The notes beneath the pieces are model-generated. The model worked only from the letters and a program-made list of their open reading frames with translations. It was not told the DNA's origin and did no database searches. The translations under genes and the position numbers were made by a program. A stretch of 64,000 nucleotides of DNA from contig MNCI01015670.1 in assembly GCA_015680685.1 (NCBI GenBank), positions 310,486 to 374,485 on the forward strand. The letters run 5' to 3'. This DNA comes from Gnetum montanum. Taxonomy: Eukaryota; Streptophyta; Gnetopsida; Gnetales; Gnetaceae. Of the stretch, positions 55,632 through 64,000 are shown piece by piece. Every line of letters begins with the position of its first letter. The first letter of the stretch is position 1.

Positions 55632-58600
55632 ATGGAATCTTCTCAGATCAAAGCAACATTGCCCGTTTCTGACCTTAATGCTACAATTTCAAATCCTGTG
55701 ACTGCAACTGAACCTATAGTTGCTGTTGGAAAGATAAACCCTTAAGGGCCAACTCGCTGGTCACTTAGGTTACAAGGCAAAGATCCCACTTATACAATTC
55801 TCACTCAGGAATAGTACAACTTCATCTGTGTAAAGATTCAAGCTAATTTTCCCATTGATCACATGGAAATGGAAGCAAAAAGACATTATGAACTCATCTA
55901 TAAGGAAGGCCATAACTTTATCCCTTTAGCATATGACATGATTCCCCTCTCTGAATCCCACCACGAACTCATATCCTAGCTCCTCATGGCAAGGAATCAA
56001 ACCTTATTGAAACCCACCATAGAGCCTCAAAACGAAGATGATTTAATGGCTCAATCTGAACATGGGGATTCATACCACACTCTCAGTCATCATACTTATG
56101 CAAACCTATTATTCCAACCTTTCACAAGAGAGACCATGCCTCTTCATGCATTTACAAGCACTCAAGTACCTATTTCTCAATAGGAAGCACCCACCCCCAT
56201 TCTTGTTTTCCCTACAACCAACACCCCATTCACTATGCCCATCCCTATTATTCCTCTAGTTACCACTTTACCCTCCCTCTCACAAAGAAAATCCCAACAA
56301 CCCCCTTCTCAAGCTAATATGGGAGTGATCTTTCCACCCCAAATAATTGGGATTCCATTCGTAATACCCACTTCTACATCCACCCATTACATACCACAAG
56401 TGCAAATCCAAGGAACACCCTTCACTACTTCGACTCAATAGGTTCAGGGTGTTTCCTCACAACTTGTAACTGGGTAGTGGCAAGCACCTTTCATTCAACA
56501 ATATGAACCTACTCACTACAGCATACCACTTGTTGCAGTCCCATTTGTGAATGTCCCTCAATTACAACCATCAACAACCCTACAGTCATCTTTCCCACAA
56601 ATCAAACAACAATCTAACTATCACCACGCGCAATCTAAACTACCAGCCAGTCCACCTAATGCTCAAGAATGGGAAGATGCTAGGAAAATTATGCAAGCAC
56701 TAACCAATGAACTAAAGTGCCTTAAAATCACAAACAATGAAGAAGTCAAGGTGTTGGACTTCTATCAAGATGATCCAATTAGCTCTTCAGTATCACCATT
56801 GACTTTACCAAAAGGAATTTCATTGTCACAACTAACCAAGTATAATGGAGAGGGAGATCCAAATGCTCACCTAGTGATATTCCAATTAGAGTGTCTCTTA
56901 CTTCAAGCATGGCCTCATGCAATTCTGCATGTGTTCGCCATGTCCTTACCTAGAAAAGCCTTAGATTGGTATTGAGCCCTACCACGTAACTCCATATCCT
57001 CTTTAGAGGATTTGTTACATCAAGTTGTTACCCATTTTAAGTATAACCTGAAGCCTGAGGCCACACTAGACAGTCTAATCCAAATAAAATAAGCACCATT
57101 AGAGCCCATACAAAAATTCATCCAAAGATGGAGCACTGCCCTTAACAAACTTCACTAGCCTATCCTGCAAATGTATTTACTTACAATCCTCAAGAGTGCC
57201 ATGAATGATTTCATTAAGTCAAAAATCTATTATTTGAACACTCGCACTTTGAGTTAGGTGTTTTTCCAAATCAAAAACATAGAAGAGGAAGCACAAACAA
57301 GTCATGACCTAGCTTACCTAACTTTCAAAAGCCAACATACGAAGAAAGATAAAGACAAGTCTAAAACAATAGTCACAATAGTGGTAGAGATATTTTGACT
57401 CAATAATGTAGGGTAGAAAGGGAAACAACCTATCGCCCCCACTAGTCATGAAAGAACCACTCCTACTCCCACTCTTGAACCCTCCTCTGCTCAAACTGCT
57501 AACACGAGTCATACTTGTACCTTCAAATGAAAAGACCCTGCCCAATACACAACCTTACCCATGAAACCTTCACAACTACTAGACCAACTTATAAAGGCTG
57601 GGTTGATTCAACATAAACAAATGTCTCCTGCGGCATCTCAAAAACATGACTGATACTATGAGTTGGTTAAAAACCTAATGTTGGAAATAGCTAATGAACC
57701 CCCTGTTCCAAGAGGTTTCAGGTTAGACAGATTTTGTGAGTATCACCAACGATGTGTGCATGGAACCGACTACTACTTCACCCTAAAACAAGACATACAA
57801 CGTATGATTGACAGAGGTGAGATATTCTTTGATGAAGCCAACCTAGTAAGGCCTCAAAATCAATCTATGGGGGTCTACAAAGATCCTCTTAACACCAAAG
57901 AGTCACCCTATGTGATTAACACTATCCATGTTGGCAATGAACAAGAAACCCCACAAAGGCCTTTTGTGATTCGTGTGCCTGCTGAAACTGTGTCTATACT
58001 AACACCTCCACAAGATCCTTTTTCCACACATGCACCTTCTATTCTGTAAAAACCATTTTTCATCTGAGTACACCCTATAGTTGCAACAGCAAATGTGCCA
58101 TCGCAAACCTGACCTGCTCCGTTCGTAATCTAGGTGCCCCAACACCGTGATGTGCAACCCCCAACAATTCCCCCGTGACCCTCGCGAGAATGCCTTGCTA
58201 ATAGACTGACCAAGGAATGTTTGGAAAAAGAATATCATGGTCATGCGTTAGAATCACCAGAACCCATACCGCTAAATGTTGTTCCCATGGTTCTAGTTAT
58301 GGATCATCCTAGCACGAGTCGTCAAGATAAGAACTCGGGAGTGTCCAGTATCCCATACTTAATAGCTATAGTTAATAAAGAAAAAACTCTTCCACAAGAG
58401 ATACAAATGTTAGGTCAAATGGATCAAGTCTCAATAGATAAAAACATTCCAAATAGCAAAGACTTGGCCAGTGCCCTGACCTAGGTTACACAGGCCTTAA
58501 AACAAAAGAACACTTCTCTAAGTCTGTATGACCTAGTAATGACCTCCTTGGTGCATTGGGAAGCTCTAGTGCATATGTTGACTTCAATACCCATTAGTGA

Positions 58601-58700
58601 AGACCTTCCTGCAAATGAACCATCTATTTACGTCGTATTGTCTCCACATCAAAAATCGAGGTCCACATCTCTAAGATTTCATGCCAATGACATTAAACAA
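55632..58700 (+). pseudogene. gag: A3 gag polyprotein with zinc-knuckle-like motif
   Basis: ATG 55632 (MESSQIKATLPV). A proline-, threonine- and glutamine-rich N-terminal part leads to the core KVLDFYQDDPISS, LTKYNGEGDPNAHL and MNDFIKSKIYYL (to about 57240). The Cys/His motif RFCEYHQRCVHGTDYY is at 57730-57780. The linker carries PLNVVPMV, MLGQMDQVSID and LSLYDLVMTS. The frame stays the same for 3 kb, so the copy is broken only by single-codon stops such as TGA 56974-56976 and TAA 57088-57090. It is useful as the reference for the other two copies. Confidence 0.85.
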
Positions 58701-58729
58701 GATGAAAAAATGGGACAGATCACTATTGC

Positions 58730-59396
58730 CCCTATGTTTATAACGATACAAATTAACCAATTTAAGATACATAGGGTGCATGTTGATGATGGAGTGACAA
58801 AAAATGTAATACCTTTTCCTGTCATTGAATGACTAGGTCTCATGAAACAAATACGGCCAACGACGACATCATTCTTGAAATCTTTCAGTGGTTCCCGTGT
58901 CGTGGTAAAAGGCATGATTACCCTGGATTTCATAGTAGGGGACCAGTTCCCCACATCGGCCAAATTTGTAGTTATGGATGAGATGCCAGGGTTCAATTTG
59001 ATTTTGGGAAGACCTTGGTTAGCTTAACTAAAAGTCATATCCTCACCAATCCATCAGGAAATTCACCTACCTAATGAGGGTGGTGAAATTGTCATACACG
59101 GGGATTCGGCAACATCACTTACTTTCTCACACATAGGAATGAACCAAAGGTCATAGGTTGAACTCTCTGAACCTAAGCAAGACACCACTAGTGAAACCCT
59201 AGACATTGGTCAATCTCCAACCCGCGACCTTCCTAAAATAGAAGAAGCATCGGAAGATACAGACATAGGAGCCATTCCTGCATATGTCTCTTGGTCAGAA
59301 CTAGCCTTTAACGTATTTAGCGAGGGAGATGGTGAGTACAAGATCATGCCTACACATCCCACCCTCCATAGCAAATTACAAAAATTAAAGAAGTAG
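58730..59396 (+). pseudogene. pol: A3 aspartic protease
   Basis: HVDDGVTKNVIPFPVIE with Asp codons at 58785 and 58788, then GDQFPTSAKFVVMDEMPG and LILGRPWLA. Two stops lie inside (near 58829 and 59026). The tail has WSELAFNVFSEGDGEY and ends at 59396. It continues the gag frame directly, so gag and protease form one ORF in this family. Confidence 0.82.
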
Positions 59397-59911
59397 ATTA
59401 GAAACTAAGATGAACTACCAAACATCTAGAATGACATTAAACTACCAAATGTTCGGAATGATGTTAAAATACCAAATGTCCACAATGATGTTAAACTAGC
59501 CATGGTCAAAAATGGCCGATTCTTTTAAATTCACCAAAACAACTACAATATCCTCCTTTTCTTTGACAAAGATGCAATAGTCCATCATGACTTTCAACTA
59601 ATACGCATGGCTCGAAATGGCCTTAAACTAGAGCATAGTACATTATCAATTTACCAAAACTTCATTACGTCATTATCGTTTACATTTTGCAAATTACAAT
59701 TTCTGTTTATTTTATGTTTACCAAACATGATTCTGATTTACATTTACGTTCACAAATAAACTCGGAAAAGTAAAAAAAATATATAAATATATGTAATACG
59801 GAGTGTCAACATGGCAATAGGATGACAACATATTACACCATGATCATGTTACATCCATCCTCACACATTCTAAACCAAAAGAAAAAAAACTCACAAGACT
59901 AACAAGCCAAA
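59397..59911 (+). repeat. Degenerate repeats after A3 protease and A-rich region
   Basis: Five units such as GAATGATGTTAAAATACCA and CAATGATGTTAAACTAGCC at 59400-59640. 59640-59911 is AT-rich without recognised features. Confidence 0.6.
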
Positions 59912-62900
59912 TTATGCATTAGTATTAGGAGGGGGCTGGTCCCCAAACTCCTCTACGTCATTAGCTCCCGTCCCATTGGGGCCAACCTCACCACCATGTC
60001 CCTATAAAAAACAGCAAAACAAGTAAACACAAACAAACAGATTAAAAGAGAAAAATACTATAAAAAAGGAGGAGGGGATGATTAAAAAAAATAAAACAAT
60101 ACAGGACTAAAACACTCATAGGTGGGGAGGGTCTGAGACTAGCTTCTAGGCACTGTAGAATCTCTTCTTTAGGCACGCAGGCCCAGTCTTTCTCAAGTCT
60201 GAGGTCGATATTGGCTAATGTTTTACCCTTGTCCACTGAAGACTAGGAAGGGCGCTCAAGAGAAAACATCCTTGTTGAAGCCTCCCTAGAGGTAGTGGTA
60301 ATGGATCTCTTAAGAGACCCCGCCACTTTTGTACACTCAACAAACTTGTCATAAGAAGAGCGCAAGCCTAACCCCTCCATGAAAATCTCCAACTGGTGAC
60401 GTTCAACTGATTCCTCCTTCAACCATTTTTTGTATTGGTGCTTATGATCTTTCTAATCCTAGTCCCATTTATGTACTTTGGATGCAAAGGACTTCCAGTC
60501 ATGGCACTTCCTATTCAATAAATCCATCTAGGCCCTCTGTTCGGCCAGTTCCTGAATCGCCTACACCTTGCTATTCAAGCCTATCCAATAACGTGTATAG
60601 GTGATCTTGGATGTACGCTAGGTATTATCACTGGCCAATCTAGCTAAGGAAAAATCATAACGGGCTTGCAAGTCATTCCTCTCCTCTGTCACCTTTTCCA
60701 AATTTTCTTTCAATGATTGAACTTCAAGCCATAAGTGTTCAATTAAGCGCCTGCAGGTCCAGAGAGACTTGGCATTTGGAATAACACAACCTGAAACTGC
60801 ATCATAAATACCTCTTAGGATCTGTGCAATATCTTTGGGAAATTTTGGGAGATCATCAATATGGGTAGCCTCAGAAGGACTCCATTGAAGCTTTGCACCT
60901 ATAAGTACAAACATCACACATATGAGCTAATAAGAGATCTCAAATAGAGGTAAAAGCACAATGAACTCAGGCACTTGGTATAAAGTACACACCTAATTCA
61001 TGATGAGCATGTTGCAGATGAGCAACACCATTATTGACGATGCCTGTAACAAAGTCTACTTTATTGGGCATCTCAGGCCATGACCTCAATTGACTAGTGG
61101 ATGTTGAATCTACATGGGAAGGCACTTCAACTGGGGCTTGTAACTCTAACACATCCGCCTGAGATGCATGTGCTTCAGGTGCTTCAGCATCCATGTCTGA
61201 TGCTAAGAAGAGTCATGATAATCAAAACAATGTACAAAGCCAAGAAGTATGAAATGTGGATCAAACTAACAAAACATTCCAAGGATCCCTTTGCTGGTTA
61301 GCTCAGGCGGATCACCAAGGTGTAAAGACCCATCAAGGAAGTTGTTAAAAACACCTTTCTCCTCGTTTGAATGCTTAAGGGCATCTAAAGCTTCAGAAAG
61401 TATCACTTATATGGTATCCATTTCATCCTCTTCTAGTAAGATGGAAATAGCCTCAACTACTTCTTCTCTCATTTCCTCCTCTTCATCACACCCAGTGATA
61501 ACCATTTTAGGCTCACCCATTGGAGCTAATTCTTCCCTTTCCCTCTCGGGAGTATCCTCTATTAGCACCAATAAATCTAAGGTTAGCATGACATAATAGG
61601 TATGCATATTTAAGTAAGAAAATAAATTCAAAAAGTGATAAAAACATTTAAAGAAAAAAAACTTACCCACTCCTGGCAAGATGAATTGAATATTCTTTAT
61701 CCTCTGTAGTCTTGCCTTCATAATAGGTCCTCTCAAAAGCTCAACCCTTTTCACCTTAGCCTTGGCCTTCCTGAAGGTCTCCTAAATCAAGCGCTCAACT
61801 CTCCTAATAGTTGTGTGTAGTTTAGGTGGTTCCAACCCCAAGCTATCATGTGAATGGTGGGAATGACTAGCTACACACCCTGTTGTGACAGAGACTGATT
61901 CTTCGATGCCTTCAGGTGGATCTTGGGATCTAGTGGTGTTAAATAGATGAAAGATCCAAGGGCGAGACAACTGTGAACGATCCCTTAACACATAATGGTT
62001 ATCTCCGTAGACCACTAAGAACTTAGAAAACCTACGGAGATAGCCTTCTAAAAAGGAAAAGGTAAAGTGGGATTTAGCATCAACATTGGAACATAGCCTG
62101 ATGATCTCTCCATGGAGACCTAATACAAGGAATTGCACCCAATTGTAGAGCATACCAGTCTCCAAGATTGAGCGCATAACACGTGCAGACTCAACCCCAA
62201 GACTTCTTGCTTGAGAAAGAGACTTAGGAAATGCTCATGCTCTAAAGAGTGGGTACAGAAAATCTACCTCTATCAAGCGAGTATTGGCTTGCATGGCGAA
62301 ACCCTTAGGACCCCATGGTACACCTAGCCAGTATTTAAGTTTCCATGATCAAACGACCTTCTCTAGTTTCTCTATCCACTGCCACCTTAGCACCATTTGT
62401 TAGTACATTGAAAAGATCGGAAAAGAATTCAGCAGTTAGGTGGAAAGACACCTTAACTCCCTGAACTCATGTAGTAAAATAGGAGACATCATCATTAAAA
62501 GAGTCAATGATGGAAACCATTTCAGTAATGGGAATGTTAGGAGTCAAGGTAGTAAATAGATCCACCAAGCCCGCATTGGTAAGATGACTGATGATTTGTT
62601 CAGGTGCCTTCTTGTGTAGCCACCATTGTGACCCCTCTGTCTCTCCAAACTTCATAAAGAGAGTGGCCTCAGTGTGCCTAGACATGATGGTAACCTCATC
62701 AAGAGGAACGACTGCTATAGAAAAGAAAAAGGAGAAATTGAGAAAAAATTAAGAATATGATAAGCAATGATGTAACAAAAGTGAAAATCAAGCCTGGAAC
62801 ACAAACATTTACCATTAGCAAATGGAGTAGGCACACTTGCTGTAGGATCAACCATTTGAGGAAAAACAGGCCCATCAAGAGACCAATCCTCATGCAGCCA

Positions 62901-63618
62901 GCCACGAACTTGACAATGTTCAAGGGCCCTAGAGAATTACCTAGGATAATTGACAATAGCATCCTTGGTCTAGCCTATCATTGCAGCACGAAGAGTGGGG
63001 CCCACCATGAACGCCTCCAAGGCTGTGTGTGCTAAGGCAAGCCCGCTATCATCCTCATGTAATCCATGCTTAGCAAAATAGGGCCTATGAAAGAAAAATT
63101 ATTCATATGTAAGCAATGATATAACACTAAAGGAACCAAAGTTAGTACAAGTATAAAAAGAGCATACCTGTCTACTCTATATATTGTTCTAGGTGGATTT
63201 TGGAATTGTGTATGTACACAGTAGGCTAGAAAAAGTGTGCTACTACTGTTGTAATGGTTGCAAGACAGTAATCCCCACACATGGGTCAAAGGACGTGTAG
63301 ATCTAGGACCTTCGGGAGCAACCCCCCCTGACTATATATGGTCCCTCGTCTATGTCAACAACAAAAGCTAACATGCCTCGTGTTGAGCTGGGCAACATGG
63401 TCTCAATAATATCACAAGTCAGTTGCTCACTCAAATGAGACCATATGACAATGCTGAAATTCTACAAAATAAATGATAAAAATGCACTGACATTTGGATG
63501 AAACCATATTACATGCACCCCAATCCACATGTCATAACTAGGCATGTTTGGTTCCAAAGGGCTAAACTAAGATAGCACACCAACAAGTTCGACCATAAGG
63601 AGAAAAGGCTTAAGTCTC
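59912..63618 (-). pseudogene. A3 antisense intron-containing gene, exons 2-8
   Basis: Exons on the minus strand: 63618-63178, 63084-62813, 62711-61667, 61576-61281, 61202-60993, 60898 to about 60118, 60001-59912 (stop TAA). Introns are 78-117 bases long. Donors include GTATGC, GTAAAT, GTAAGT and GTGTGT; two donors (after exons 5 and 7) are mutated to GA. Exon 2: PFLLMVELVGVLS and FSIVIWSHLSEQ. Exons 3-4: GWLHEDW, HTEATLFMKFGETEGSQWW, VSFHLTAEFFSDLF and FSKFLVVYGDNHYVLRD. Exon 5 is glutamate-rich. Exon 7: LWTCRRLIEHLWLEVQSLKE, a coiled coil. Exon 8 ends FGDQPPPNTNA. Exon lengths match A2 within nine bases. Exon 1 must lie beyond 64000. Confidence 0.73.
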
Positions 63619-64000
63619 CTGCATAGAGCCAGAACCTTAGGTAAGTAAATTAAAACATATAAAACATATAAATTAAAAAATAAAATGAATAAATAAATAA
63701 AGAAACCTAATAAGTAAATAACATTCAACAAACACAAAACAACCCCATGAGACAAGAACACTAGTATTCATTTGGTGTATTTGATGCTCGTTGGGGACAT
63801 TAAAAATCCATTTCACAGTAAACCAACAACAAAACATGTACATTCACTATCTAACCTAAGAAAGAAAAAAAAAGGGATACAAATAACCAGCAACACCATG
63901 CGAATAATTTACACCTTTCTCATTCACTCATGTGCCAGTTCCAAGGAACTCACGCTACAGTGCATGTTGTGGTAAAACGTGACTAGGGAACCCATTCACA
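63619..64000 (-). other. Start of A3 antisense gene intron 1
   Basis: Homologous in place to A2 intron 1. AT-rich; the first keyword (ACTCACGCTACAGTGCATG) appears at about 63950. No gene on the sense strand. Confidence 0.5.

Larger units (their letters stand above)
53387..64000 (+). mobile_element. A3: Tat-lineage retrotransposon with antisense gene, right end outside window
   Basis: It starts with a complete LTR one base after the E0 LTR. LTR, primer site, leader, gag, protease, repeat array and exons 8-2 of the antisense gene are present. Reverse transcriptase, integrase and the 3' LTR must lie beyond 64000. It has the cleanest gag-protease reading frame of the three copies, with stops but no frameshift that I can see. 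Confidence 0.85.

Noticed and set aside
1-64000. tRNA, rRNA or known small RNA genes
   Set aside because: Scanning by eye showed none; the tRNA-like words after LTRs are primer binding sites.

Overview
The window is intergenic DNA of a large, repeat-rich plant genome, most likely a seed plant; I cannot name the species. Nothing prokaryotic is present. The evidence is plant-type Ty3/gypsy LTR retrotransposons of the Tat and Athila kinds, GT-AG spliceosomal introns, plant TATA boxes (CTATAAATA) in the LTRs, and a decayed intron-bearing plant quinone oxidoreductase gene at the left edge. All positions, lengths and alignments below were made by eye and by hand counting.

Layout, from the outside in. 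Host DNA with the oxidoreductase remnant (291-1172) is interrupted by E0, an Athila-like element (1295-53385) with 5' LTR, gag, a long spacer, a second sense ORF, polypurine tract and 3' LTR, and no detectable protease, reverse transcriptase or integrase. E0 gag is interrupted by A1, a Tat-lineage element (3667-41714). The 3' untranslated part of A1 is interrupted by a sister Tat element, A2 (20573-39678). The spacer of E0 is interrupted by E1, a minus-strand relative of E0 (43078-48812). A third Tat element, A3, starts at 53387, one base after E0, and runs off the right edge. Target-site duplications support the nesting: CTATC perfectly for E1, GCAAC/CCAAC for A1, GATAT/GCTAT for A2.

Without its insertions each Tat element is about 19 kb: LTR 1.65-1.83 kb, leader, gag, zinc-knuckle-like motif, aspartic protease, a 4-6 kb antisense cassette, reverse transcriptase, RNase H, a second RNase H (the Tat hallmark), integrase with GPF/Y motif, a degenerate repeat array, polypurine tract and LTR. 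All copies carry stop codons, and A1 and A2 also frameshifts, so none looks autonomous today.

The most interesting feature is that cassette. Between protease and reverse transcriptase, all three Tat copies carry the same gene on the opposite strand. It has eight exons in A1 and A2; in A3 exon 1 would lie beyond the window. Introns are bounded by GT-AG or near-GT-AG sites, exon lengths are nearly identical between copies, and A1 has a TATA box upstream of exon 1. The product appears to have a lysine-rich start, a domain resembling FCP1-type HAD phosphatases with the catalytic aspartates replaced, a central domain reminiscent of plant-transposon proteins, a charged region and a coiled-coil tail. 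Because the gene is antisense to the genomic RNA, its introns would survive retrotransposition.

Two further patterns go with the cassette. Each Tat family has its own short keyword (GCTACGCTA in A1; TCACGCT in A2 and A3) scattered in both orientations in its LTR and in the introns, mainly intron 1, of its antisense gene. Degenerate repeats built around TAAACTGGC lie on both sides of the cassette and again after integrase.
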